This document shows positions 1 to 6,073 of a DNA stretch of 15,217 bases, in pieces. Position numbers and translations under genes: made by a program. The DNA comes from an uncultured Lachnobacterium sp. (GTDB taxonomy: Bacteria; Bacillota; Clostridia; Lachnospirales; Lachnospiraceae). The stretch lies in contig UQRC01000046.1 in NCBI GenBank assembly GCA_900543445.1, forward strand, positions 1-15,217. Direction: 5' to 3'. The notes under the pieces were generated by a model that was not told the DNA's origin, searched no databases, and saw only the letters and a program-made list of their open reading frames with translations. Position 1 is the first letter of the stretch. The number at the start of each line of letters is the position of its first letter.

Positions 1-311
1 AATGATGCTACCCATTAGTACCTCAAAATTTCTAATTGCAGAAACATCGTCCGGAGATTATAATTTCCATAGGTGGACTTACAAACTATCAGATGATTAT
101 TCTCTGAATAGTAAACAAACCTGCAAGCCACCAGAACTACACACAATAATGACAATATAGCAATGGTACTGGATTGGTACTAAAAATATGTGAAACGAAA
201 AATAATGTGTGGAAAAGACACATATTATCAATACAAAACAGTATAGATAACCATATTAAAACAACCAGAATCAAACCAAACTTTGCGAGTTTGAATAATG
301 TAAAAACAGCG

Positions 312-345
312 GGAAGCCTTGAAAATCAAGGCTTCCTGTTTTCTT
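312..345 (+). terminator. Rho-independent terminator
   Basis: GGAAGCCTTGA at 312-322 pairs perfectly with TCAAGGCTTCC at 326-336 across a three-base loop, followed by a T-rich run. The 11-bp stem is strong. It probably ends a transcript entering from the left, isolating the operon that starts near base 470. An A-run precedes the stem, so it could also work in the reverse direction. Confidence 0.75.
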
Positions 346-437
346 CGTCTACAAAATGTCGCTAAAAAGTGACGAAAAGTTATAAACTGAGTATGGTAAG
401 TCTGAAGGTAAGGCTTTTCGGAGATCTGTTTATATTA

Positions 438-443
438 TATAAT
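438..443 (+). promoter_or_regulatory. Candidate -10 box for the helicase operon
   Basis: A perfect TATAAT lies in the AT-rich stretch 429-446, about 45 bases before the first short ORF. Overlapping TATATT and TATTAT hexamers are also present. No good -35 is seen at the right distance (415-420 reads TTTTCG), so the exact promoter is uncertain. It sits downstream of the 312-336 terminator, where a start for this operon would be expected. Confidence 0.35.
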
Positions 444-484
444 AATTGGCAGAGTGTACAGTGTGTATAAAGGAGCAGAACTAA

Positions 485-523
485 ATGAAAATTAAATGTG
501 TTAATTCACATTTGTTCCAATAA
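485..523 (+). CDS. 12-residue leader-like ORF
   Basis: An ATG at 485 is preceded at a good distance by AGGAG (471-475) and opens a 12-codon frame (MKIKCVNSHLFQ) ending in TAA. That stop overlaps the ATG of the next short ORF in the arrangement TAATG, the geometry expected for translational coupling. The product is not recognised. It may be a leader peptide, the remains of a longer gene, or chance; the ribosome binding site is the main reason to list it. Confidence 0.25.
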   Translation: MKIKCVNSHLFQ

Positions 524-603
524 TGTATTTACAAGCGGCAATCGAGAATGTAGAGAAGATGTTACAATCAACATTCTTTGATATTCCCAATGATCAAAAA
601 TAA
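523..603 (+). CDS. 26-residue short ORF upstream of the helicase gene
   Basis: This frame starts at the ATG in the TAATG overlap with the 12-residue ORF and ends 10 bases before the ATG of the nuclease/helicase gene, so the three frames form a tight chain. The product begins MYLQAAIENVEKML and looks like a short amphipathic helix followed by a polar tail. I do not recognise it. It may be a real microprotein, a leader controlling the helicase gene by coupling, or the leftover of a longer gene damaged by frameshift. It has no strong ribosome binding site of its own apart from coupling to the preceding stop. Confidence 0.3.
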   Translation: MYLQAAIENVEKMLQSTFFDIPNDQK

Positions 604-613
604 GAGGTAAAAA

Positions 614-2365
614 ATGAGTAGTGTTGCAAGGCCAATTATTAAGCAAATTAAAGATAGTCGTGACGCTTTAGATTTCTTTGAGAAAGTATCGCTGCCTAAG
701 GAAGATGAGAAAACGCAAGACATTATAATGAATTTCCCAACGGTTTATATTCATAATTGGCAGGAATCTGGAGATTTTGAAGTATATGTAGGTGAGTCGA
801 ATGATATTTTCAAAAGAACGCGCCAACATTATGATGCAGCTTCGGACAAGTCCAGATGGCAAAGTAAATTGTTAGAAAAAGATGCAAGCCTTTTTATAAT
901 AGGACATGAGCATTTTAATAAATCGTTAACGCTTGACATAGAGAACCGATTAATGCATTACATGATGAGCGTAGATCGTGTGAAGCATGTACATAATTTG
1001 AGAGACAATCCTCAGACAAGTTATTATCCAATGGAGGAATTGGATGATATATTCAGCAAAATCTGGAGAGGCCTTAGAAAAGAAAATAAAGATTTATTTC
1101 CAACAGAAAGTGCAATTAAGGATTCTGCAATATACAAAGCGTCACCACTACATAAGCTTACTAAGGAGCAGGAAAAAGCAAGAGATCTGATTATCCAAAA
1201 GGTTTCAAAGGCACTTGAAAATAAAGAGACAAGACAACTGATCTTTATTGATGGAGAAGCAGGAACGGGAAAGACGGTTTTAAATAGCAGTACATTTTAT
1301 GAACTGTATTGTCAGGCTGAAGAAAATAATAGAAATTTAAAGTGCTTTTTGCTGGTTAATCATGATGAACAGATTACGGTATATGAGCAGATAGCGGAAA
1401 AGCTTGGCTTGATTGAAAAATATGGACAAGTTGTAGGCAAACCCACGACTTTTATTAATAATCATTCAAAGGATGAACCGGTTGATGTTGCATTTGTGGA
1501 TGAAGCTCATTTACTTCTTACACAAGGAAAACAATCGTATCGTGGTAAGAATCAATTGAATGATATTATGGATCGGGCTCGTGTGACGGTGGTCATGTTT
1601 GATGAAAATCAGATACTCACAACGGAGCAGTTTTGGGAGGCACAGATTCTTGAACAATATAGGAATCAGGCCAAACTGGAAGAGAATCATATAGTTTTGA
1701 AAAAGCAGCTTCGTATGCAGGCTGATCCGGCAACGATGGATTGGATTGATTCTTTCACAAAGGAAAGACGAGTAAAGAAAATTCCAAATACATTCGGTGG
1801 ATATGCGATTAAAATTTTTGCCAATCCAAAATTACTTGATTTAGAAATTCAGAGACGAGCACAAGAAAGTGATTCGGCTTTATCAAGAGTAATTGCCACA
1901 TATGATTGGCAATATAGTTCTAACCATAAGATGGAAGATCAAGTAATGAAGTATTGGGAAGTATTAATCGGAAAATGGCATAAACCATGGAATCGTGAAT
2001 TGGAGTCAGAACTATCGAAGAAAGAAAAACGAGATATTAAAGGTTTGGCATGGGCCGAGCAACCGCAGACTATTAATGAAGTTGGATCAACATTTACAAT
2101 ACAGGGATTTGATCTTAATTATGCAGGCGTTATTTTAGGTCCGTCTGTAAAATATCGGGATGGGAAGATTATATTTGATCCGACGGCTAGCAAGAATGAA
2201 AAAGCGGTGCGTAATAGAACCTTGTCAGATGGTACAAAGCAGAAGTTTGGAGAAACATTAATTCAACATGAAGTAAGAGTATTAATGACACGTGGTGTTA
2301 ATGGAATGTACATATACGCGTGTGACCCAGAACTTCGAGCTGCATTGTTAGAGGCTGCAAAATAA
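614..2365 (+). CDS. GIY-YIG nuclease / Schlafen group 3 (DUF2075) helicase fusion
   Basis: The 583-residue protein has a GIY-YIG-like nuclease domain near residues 40-125: VYI at 44-46, YVGES at 58-62, a KR..Q-H patch at 67-72 and a candidate catalytic glutamate E110. A DUF2075 / Schlafen-group-3 P-loop NTPase fills most of the rest: Walker A GEAGTGKT at 214-221, Walker B VAFVDEAH at 292-299, a motif-III-like segment near 326-335, the QLRMQ segment near 365, and the C-terminal QGFDLNYAGVI and VLMTRG motifs near 497 and 556. The expected activity is ATP-driven nucleic-acid remodelling coupled to DNA cutting. The ATG at 614 follows a GAGG site. The gene heads an operon with a VOC protein and a MazG-like enzyme, ending 9 bases before the next ATG. 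Domain calls are confident; a role in defence is inferred from architecture and neighbours only. Confidence 0.88.
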   Translation: MSSVARPIIKQIKDSRDALDFFEKVSLPKEDEKTQDIIMNFPTVYIHNWQESGDFEVYVGESNDIFKRTRQHYDAASDKSRWQSKLLEKDASLFIIGHEHFNKSLTLDIENRLMHYMMSVDRVKHVHNLRDNPQTSYYPMEELDDIFSKIWRGLRKENKDLFPTESAIKDSAIYKASPLHKLTKEQEKARDLIIQKVSKALENKETRQLIFIDGEAGTGKTVLNSSTFYELYCQAEENNRNLKCFLLVNHDEQITVYEQIAEKLGLIEKYGQVVGKPTTFINNHSKDEPVDVAFVDEAHLLLTQGKQSYRGKNQLNDIMDRARVTVVMFDENQILTTEQFWEAQILEQYRNQAKLEENHIVLKKQLRMQADPATMDWIDSFTKERRVKKIPNTFGGYAIKIFANPKLLDLEIQRRAQESDSALSRVIATYDWQYSSNHKMEDQVMKYWEVLIGKWHKPWNRELESELSKKEKRDIKGLAWAEQPQTINEVGSTFTIQGFDLNYAGVILGPSVKYRDGKIIFDPTASKNEKAVRNRTLSDGTKQKFGETLIQHEVRVLMTRGVNGMYIYACDPELRAALLEAAK

Positions 2366-2374
2366 GGAGCAACC

Positions 2375-2746
2375 ATGAAGTTAAAGAATGTTGTGATTGT
2401 GGTAGACAATATAGAACAATCTGTCAAATTTTATAAGAATCTGTTTGGTTTACAGGTGATTATGAGACAGGATGGTAATGTTATAATGTCAGAGGGACTT
2501 GTATTACAGGATGCAGAGGTATGGCGTGAAAGTACAGGAATAGTTATGACTCCGCACAATAATATGACAGAACTGTATTTTGAAGAAAATGACATGGAAG
2601 GGTTTATGAAGAAACTTGAATCGTATGATTTTGCAATCCGTTATGTTACGGAAATGACGGAACTTGAAGGTGGACAGAAGGTTGTAAGGTTTTATGATCC
2701 GAGCGGAAATCTCATCGAGGTGCGTACACCGTTAAGAAATTATTAG
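2375..2746 (+). CDS. VOC superfamily (glyoxalase/bleomycin-resistance fold) protein
   Basis: The 123-residue protein shows the two-repeat layout of the vicinal oxygen chelate fold. The N-terminal beta strand is followed by VDNIEQSVKFYKNLFGLQV, the classic helix before 'FY..LFGL', and the C-terminal end is RFYDPSGNLIEV, which ends in the usual metal-ligand glutamate. Members include glyoxalases, dioxygenases and fosfomycin or bleomycin resistance proteins; which reaction applies cannot be read from the sequence. AAGGAG at 2364-2369 overlaps the stop of the helicase gene and serves this ATG, so the two genes are almost certainly cotranscribed and perhaps translationally coupled. The next gene starts 36 bases downstream. 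Confidence 0.8.
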   Translation: MKLKNVVIVVDNIEQSVKFYKNLFGLQVIMRQDGNVIMSEGLVLQDAEVWRESTGIVMTPHNNMTELYFEENDMEGFMKKLESYDFAIRYVTEMTELEGGQKVVRFYDPSGNLIEVRTPLRNY

Positions 2747-2782
2747 AGGCGACAGATGTATTTGACGTAAGGGAGGATAATT

Positions 2783-3103
2783 ATGAAACAAGAGACAATA
2801 GACAGAATTCGAAAATTTACGGAAGACAGAGACTGGGATCAGTTTCATGCACCTGCGAATCTTGCGAAGTCAATCGTGATTGAGGCAGCAGAACTATTGG
2901 AGTGTTTTCAGTGGGCGGATGATGAATATGATCTGCAGCATGTGAAAGAAGAACTGGCGGATGTTATCGTTTATAGTCAGAATTTGCTGGACAAGTTAGG
3001 ACTTGATGTGGACGAGATCGTAAACATGAAGATGACAATGAATGAAGCAAAGTATCCGGTCGAGAAAGCAAAAGGCAGTGCGGCAAAGTATGACCAGTTG
3101 TAA
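2783..3103 (+). CDS. MazG-like nucleotide pyrophosphohydrolase
   Basis: The 106-residue protein belongs to the short all-alpha NTP pyrophosphatase family (MazG-like, related to dCTPase/RS21-C6). The metal-binding signature is present as E34-xx-E37 in IEAAELLE and E57-xx-D60 in EELADVI, and the family's NEAKYP..KAKG segment follows near residues 87-97. Such enzymes hydrolyse (d)NTPs to the monophosphate and pyrophosphate, mostly to cleanse nucleotide pools; some relatives deplete nucleotides under stress. Translation starts at an ATG preceded by GGGAGG (2771-2776). It is the third gene of the operon headed by the nuclease/helicase. The function is confident; the substrate is not. Confidence 0.88.
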   Translation: MKQETIDRIRKFTEDRDWDQFHAPANLAKSIVIEAAELLECFQWADDEYDLQHVKEELADVIVYSQNLLDKLGLDVDEIVNMKMTMNEAKYPVEKAKGSAAKYDQL

Positions 3104-3116
3104 CAACTGAATTCAC

Positions 3117-3137
3117 CTTGTGCAATTTTTGCACAAG
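3117..3137 (+). other. Intercistronic hairpin
   Basis: CTTGTGCAA at 3117-3125 pairs perfectly with TTGCACAAG at 3129-3137 around a TTT loop. No T-run follows, so it is not a standard terminator. It lies between the MazG-like gene and the small protein gene and may be a processing or mRNA-stability element, or a bidirectional attenuator. Confidence 0.5.
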
Positions 3138-3188
3138 ATGAGAATGCAAGTGACGCAGTGGTGAAGCAATCAAAAGAAGGTGATCAGA

Positions 3189-3407
3189 ATGGGGCTTTTT
3201 AAGAAGAAAAGTATCGTCAAGTCCTACGATAAGGAAAATAAGAGACCGGTAATCAAGGCGAGCATATGCAATGGGGAACAGGTTGCCGGTTTTAAGGATA
3301 TCCATACAGGTAAGATCGAAGAGGTCATGCTGATCAGAAGTCGGGCAGATCTGGAGAATTTTAAAGCTATGTATGGAATCGACGAGGCGATAACGAAAGA
3401 ATACTGA
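3189..3407 (+). CDS. Small hypothetical protein (72 residues)
   Basis: I do not recognise a function. The product starts MGLFKKKSIVKSYDKENKR, is basic at the N terminus and ends in a short acidic/amphipathic helix (about residues 50-68). It has a plain mixed alpha/beta look, with no signal peptide or membrane segment. The frame is open from a GTG at 3180, but AAGG (3177-3180) sits at the right distance from the ATG at 3189, so that ATG is chosen. It lies 32 bases before the peptide deformylase gene on the same strand with no terminator between them, so cotranscription is likely. Confidence 0.7.
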   Translation: MGLFKKKSIVKSYDKENKRPVIKASICNGEQVAGFKDIHTGKIEEVMLIRSRADLENFKAMYGIDEAITKEY

Positions 3408-3439
3408 GCAGATAAAAAGATATCTGGAAAGGATGAAAA

Positions 3440-3850
3440 ATGGTAAAGAAAATAGTACGAGATCCGCTTTTTCTTGCACAGAAGTCAGTGGAGGCAACAG
3501 AGGCGGATCGGCAGGTCGTGACGGATTTGCTGGATACTTTGAAAGCAAATTTAGATCACTGTGTTGGGATGGCTGCAAATATGATAGGGGTTCAGAAAAA
3601 TATCATTGTGGTGGCAGCGGGACCGTTTCAGTTCCCGATGATCAATCCGGTGATCACAAAGAAAGATGGTGCATATCAGACGGAGGAAGGGTGCTTTTCG
3701 CTGGATGGGGTGCGTCCATGCACCAGATATCAGGAGATTGAAGTGGACTATCTGGATCAGAATTTTAAGAAACGGCATGGAAAATATTCCGGCTGGACAG
3801 CACAGATCATCCAGCATGAGATAGATCACTGTAATGGGATTATAATATAG
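3440..3850 (+). CDS. def: Peptide deformylase, short atypical form
   Basis: The 136-residue product carries the three peptide deformylase motifs: motif 1 as GMAANMIG (residues 43-50), motif 2 EEGCFS (82-87) with the metal-binding cysteine C85, and motif 3 QHEIDH (125-130) with the two histidine ligands and catalytic glutamate E127. The enzyme removes the formyl group from the N terminus of nascent proteins. It is shorter than the usual 150-190 residues and lacks a C-terminal extension. In motif 1 the normally conserved glutamine (Q50 in E. coli) is replaced by methionine (M48), and the first glycine by cysteine. It may be a second, specialised deformylase rather than the housekeeping one. The ATG follows AAGG at 3429-3432, and the gene is the last of the operon. 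Confidence 0.85.
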   Translation: MVKKIVRDPLFLAQKSVEATEADRQVVTDLLDTLKANLDHCVGMAANMIGVQKNIIVVAAGPFQFPMINPVITKKDGAYQTEEGCFSLDGVRPCTRYQEIEVDYLDQNFKKRHGKYSGWTAQIIQHEIDHCNGIII

Positions 3851-3883
3851 GACATATGTCAAAAATTATTTTGTAAGGTAAAG

Positions 3884-3921
3884 ATCAATGAGAAGGAAGT
3901 TTCTTTTCATTGATTTTTTTT
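3884..3921 (+). terminator. Rho-independent terminator after the deformylase gene
   Basis: ATCAATGA (3884-3891) pairs with TCATTGAT (3907-3914). The intervening AGAAGGAAG/CTTTCTT-like sequence adds partial pairing, and a run of seven T residues follows. It ends the 614-3850 operon just before the -35 box of the RNA ligase promoter. Confidence 0.8.
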
Positions 3922-3923
3922 AC

Positions 3924-3952
3924 TTGACGATAACCAACGGTTAATATATTAT
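3924..3952 (+). promoter_or_regulatory. Sigma-A type promoter of the RNA ligase gene
   Basis: TTGACG (3924-3929) and TATTAT (3947-3952) are separated by exactly 17 bases. The spacer contains one copy of the TAACC-N3-GGTTA palindrome, and a second copy lies just downstream around the expected start point, so a protein bound here would block RNA polymerase. Confidence 0.8.
3931..3943. promoter_or_regulatory. Operator site 1 (TAACC-N3-GGTTA)
   Basis: TAACCAACGGTTA is a perfect 5+5 palindrome with a three-base centre. It fills the spacer between the -35 and -10 boxes of the RNA ligase promoter. Its centre is 27 bases from that of site 2. Confidence 0.75.
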
Positions 3953-3957
3953 AGAGA

Positions 3958-3970
3958 TAACCAATGGTTA
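3958..3970. promoter_or_regulatory. Operator site 2 (TAACC-N3-GGTTA)
   Basis: TAACCAATGGTTA differs from site 1 only in its central base and sits over the expected transcription start, 22 bases before the RNA ligase ATG. Two near-identical palindromes in one promoter strongly suggest repressor binding, most simply by the XRE protein encoded at 4938-5270. Confidence 0.75.
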
Positions 3971-3992
3971 GTTATGAAGAGGAGAAGACATT

Positions 3993-4922
3993 ATGAAACA
4001 TTACATTGAGATACAAAGACTTAGAACAGAAGATGTAGTTATAGATGATAATTTAACGTTAGAGAAGAATACACAGGCCTTTTTAAAAGGTGACATCATC
4101 AGCATTACAGAGAAAATAGATGGTGCCAATGCAAGTATTTTTTATGATAAGCACTTGCAGAAATTAAGATGTTTTAGTAGCAGGAACGAATTGGATTTTA
4201 GCAATCAGTTAAGAGGGTTCTATTCCTATGTGCAGGGATTAGACAGCAGCATATTTGCAGAATATCCGAATCACATATTTTTCGGAGAATGGTTGGTAAG
4301 TCATACGGTGATCTATGACGAAGAAAACTATAATAAATGGTATTTATTTAGTGTATATGATTCCAAGACTCAGAGCTGGCTGGAACAGGAATTTGTAAAA
4401 AAATTTGCCCATGATCATGGATTCTACTATCCGCATGAATTGTATTATGGAAAATTTATTGATTGGAACCATTGTATCAGCTTTTCCAACAATCCAGCGT
4501 ATGGAACACAACAGGAAGGGATTGTGATAAAAAATCAGACAGCGCTTAAGGAGAACCGTGGTCCACATATCTTGAAATATGTTAATCCTACTTTTAAGGA
4601 AATTCAAAACAGAAATCATAAGAAAAAAACAGAGGATCCTAATAAGCTGAAGGAGAAGGCTGAGGCGGAGGAATATATCCGTATGATCGTGACAGATGCA
4701 AGAGTCTTGAAATGTTATCATAAATTGATTGATGATGGAATACTGCCGGAAAAGCTTGAACTAAAGTATATGAAAGAAGTGGCAAGGAATCTTCCTAAGA
4801 CGGTGTATGAAGACTGTGTAAAAGAAGAGATAGAAATATTAATGAAGGCAGGGGAATATGCTGGAAAGCTATGTAATAAGGTTACGATGGAAATTATAAA
4901 AAATAAATTAAACCTGACGTAA
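3993..4922 (+). CDS. RNA ligase, Rnl2-like
   Basis: The 309-residue protein has the nucleotidyltransferase motifs of the Rnl2-type RNA ligase family: motif I EKIDGAN with nucleophile K41, motif Ia SSRNE (62-66), motif III FFGEW (96-100), a IIIa-like aromatic segment at 116-123, motif IV EGIVIK (175-180) and motif V ILKY with K195. After residue ~205 comes a charged helical C-terminal domain, as in T4 Rnl2. Such enzymes use ATP to adenylate and seal nicked or broken RNA. GGAG (3981-3984) precedes the ATG. The gene is monocistronic, transcribed from its own two-operator promoter, and converges with the XRE gene only 15 bases away. Enzyme class is confident; the RNA substrate (for example cleaved tRNA) is unknown. 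It is too short and lacks the motifs for an NAD-dependent DNA ligase. Confidence 0.85.
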   Translation: MKHYIEIQRLRTEDVVIDDNLTLEKNTQAFLKGDIISITEKIDGANASIFYDKHLQKLRCFSSRNELDFSNQLRGFYSYVQGLDSSIFAEYPNHIFFGEWLVSHTVIYDEENYNKWYLFSVYDSKTQSWLEQEFVKKFAHDHGFYYPHELYYGKFIDWNHCISFSNNPAYGTQQEGIVIKNQTALKENRGPHILKYVNPTFKEIQNRNHKKKTEDPNKLKEKAEAEEYIRMIVTDARVLKCYHKLIDDGILPEKLELKYMKEVARNLPKTVYEDCVKEEIEILMKAGEYAGKLCNKVTMEIIKNKLNLT

Positions 4923-4937
4923 TAAAGCAAAGGCGAA

Positions 4938-5270
4938 TTATTTAAGGAGTTTATGGGCATATGCAAGCAATCGACCGCCCAAATCATTTTGTTCTTTGAT
5001 CATTTTGGCAAGTGCATATAATTCAGGCGTCTCGTTTGACGATATCATAATATAATCGGCTTCCATTTTATCAGAAGTACCATAAAGAAAGTCAACATTA
5101 CAGTTAAAGGTCTGGGCGATATAGCATACGGTCTGATAGGAAGGCTCCCGTTCGCCTTTTTCGTATCGACCGTAAGCCATGGCTGATATATTAAGGCGGC
5201 GGGCTGCTTCTGCTTTATTTATATTAAGTGAAGTTCTTAATTGTAGTAAACGTTCCGGTTGAAAATTCAT
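4938..5270 (-). CDS. XRE/Cro-family transcriptional regulator
   Basis: The 110-residue protein has an N-terminal helix-turn-helix of the HTH_3 type over residues 7-62 (RLLQLRTSLNINKAEAARRL followed by ISAMAYGRYEKGEREPS), ending in the typical VDFLYGTSD. A short helical C-terminal tail of about 45 residues may dimerise or sense a signal. The ATG at 5270 (minus strand) has an AAGGA site about 8 bases upstream. The gene reads from a strong minus promoter that contains a TAACC-N3-GGTTA-like operator, so it is probably autoregulated. The same palindrome occurs twice at the RNA ligase promoter, making this protein the best candidate repressor of that gene. Family assignment is confident; the target assignment is inferred. 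Confidence 0.88.
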   Translation of the reverse strand: MNFQPERLLQLRTSLNINKAEAARRLNISAMAYGRYEKGEREPSYQTVCYIAQTFNCNVDFLYGTSDKMEADYIMISSNETPELYALAKMIKEQNDLGGRLLAYAHKLLK

Positions 5271-5302
5271 AATAAGGATCCTTCTTTATGCAAAAATATT
5301 GG

Positions 5303-5315
5303 TAACCAAAGGATA
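5303..5315. promoter_or_regulatory. Operator site 3 in the XRE promoter
   Basis: TAACCAAAGGATA matches the two RNA ligase operators in all but one arm position. It abuts the -10 box of the minus-strand XRE promoter, overlapping it by one base. The same place also holds the perfect 11-base palindrome TTGGTAACCAA (5299-5309), so the true binding frame could be shifted. Either reading suggests autorepression. Confidence 0.6.
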
Positions 5316-5343
5316 TTGTAATTGATATATTGGAAAATGACAA
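5315..5343 (-). promoter_or_regulatory. Promoter of the XRE regulator gene
   Basis: Read on the minus strand, TTGTCA (5338-5343) and TACAAT (5315-5320) are separated by 17 bases, close to the sigma-A consensus. The -10 box lies 44 bases upstream of the XRE ATG. Confidence 0.75.
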
Positions 5344-5366
5344 TATTATTGTTGATATTAATATTG
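5341..5366. repeat. 8-bp inverted repeat with a 10-bp gap
   Basis: CAATATTA (5341-5348) and TAATATTG (5359-5366) are perfect reverse complements. The repeat overlaps the -35 box of the XRE promoter and lies about 65 bases before the toxin-antitoxin promoter. It could bind a regulator, but the region is very AT-rich and chance is possible. Confidence 0.35.
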
Positions 5367-5431
5367 GAGTTATTTGATGTTGTTTAAAATTGAATAATTT
5401 ATCTATAAGTTGCTTAAAATAATACAAAAGA

Positions 5432-5459
5432 TTGACAATGTAAATCAAAATCCTATAAT
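5432..5459 (+). promoter_or_regulatory. Consensus promoter of the toxin-antitoxin operon
   Basis: A perfect TTGACA (5432-5437) and a perfect TATAAT (5454-5459) are 16 bases apart. The imperfect palindrome CTATAATATATATAG (5453-5467) overlaps the -10 box and may be where the antitoxin or the toxin-antitoxin complex binds to repress the operon. Confidence 0.85.
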
Positions 5460-5490
5460 ATATATAGAATAGTTTTTAGGAGGTAGAATT

Positions 5491-5760
5491 ATGGCAACAG
5501 TACCTACACAGGTAAGGATAGATGAAAATTTGAAAAAACAGGCTAGCGAACTTTTTGCGCAGTTAGGAATGGATATGTCTGGAGCAATGAATATTTTTTT
5601 AAGGCAGTGTGTGCTACGAGGAGGTCTTCCGTTTACAGTGGAATTGCCACAGTATAAACCGGAAGTATTAGATGCTATGGAAGAAGCAAAAAGGATTAGT
5701 AGAGATCCTAAGACAAAGAGATATGATAGTTTTTCTGATGCCCTAGGGGATATTGATTAA
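5491..5760 (+). CDS. dinJ: RelB/DinJ-family antitoxin
   Basis: The 89-residue protein begins with a ribbon-helix-helix DNA-binding domain (residues 1-50: strand VPTQVRIDENLKK, then two helices with MSGAMNIFLRQCV). A longer C-terminal tail is rich in charge and ends FSDALGDID; in this family the tail wraps around and neutralises the toxin. The ATG follows a near-perfect AGGAGGT (5478-5484). The stop codon overlaps the toxin start by one base (TAATG), the standard coupling for such pairs. Antitoxin alone and the complex are expected to repress the consensus promoter upstream. Confidence 0.92.
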   Translation: MATVPTQVRIDENLKKQASELFAQLGMDMSGAMNIFLRQCVLRGGLPFTVELPQYKPEVLDAMEEAKRISRDPKTKRYDSFSDALGDID

Positions 5761-6041
5761 TGAAATATAAGTTAATACTTACTGGAAAATTTAAGAAAAG
5801 TCTAAAACTTGCTAAAAAACGAGGATTAAATTTAAAACTATTAGATGAAGTGGTTACTGCATTACAAAATAATGTTTCATTAGAAGCAAAATATTGTGAC
5901 CATGAGTTGAAAGGACAGTATCAGGGATTTAGAGAATGCCATATTCAACCGAATTGGTTATTGATATATTTGATGGAGAATGATGTACTTACTTTGACAT
6001 TGGTTGATACTGGTTCACATGCAGACTTGTTTCATATGTAA
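5760..6041 (+). CDS. yafQ: YafQ-family mRNA interferase toxin
   Basis: The 93-residue protein is a RelE-superfamily toxin of the YafQ type, which cuts mRNA in the ribosomal A site. Landmarks are the basic N-terminal helix, H48 in CDHELKG, H61 in RECHIQP, W66 in NWLLIY, and H87 in TGSHADLF. These align with E. coli YafQ residues H50, H63, W68 and H87. The position of catalytic D67 is occupied by asparagine (N65). The gene is translationally coupled to the antitoxin gene, full length and undamaged. No terminator is obvious after it. Confidence 0.92.
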   Translation: MKYKLILTGKFKKSLKLAKKRGLNLKLLDEVVTALQNNVSLEAKYCDHELKGQYQGFRECHIQPNWLLIYLMENDVLTLTLVDTGSHADLFHM

Positions 6042-6073
6042 GTAAATGCATAAATAAGCAGGAGGCGATTTTC

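Larger units (their letters stand above)
1..484. other. Left-edge stretch without a confident gene
   Basis: No gene can be supported here. One plus frame is open from the window edge to a TAG at 158-160 (52 codons from the ATG at base 2), so it could be the 3' end of a gene that starts outside the window, but I do not recognise its product. Another open frame, 174-365, begins at a TTG with no ribosome binding site and runs through the hairpin at 312-336, so I do not call it. The short sequence TGGTACT occurs twice close together near 165-180. The stretch is AT-rich and may be the boundary of an accessory region. Confidence 0.4.

Noticed and set aside
174..365. 63-codon plus-strand frame from a TTG
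   Set aside because: It has no ribosome binding site and reads straight through the perfect hairpin at 312-336, so the C-terminal half is translated terminator.
2964..3578. 204-codon minus-strand frame across the MazG-like, small-protein and deformylase genes
   Set aside because: It overlaps three well-supported plus-strand genes and its product looks like low-complexity antisense translation.
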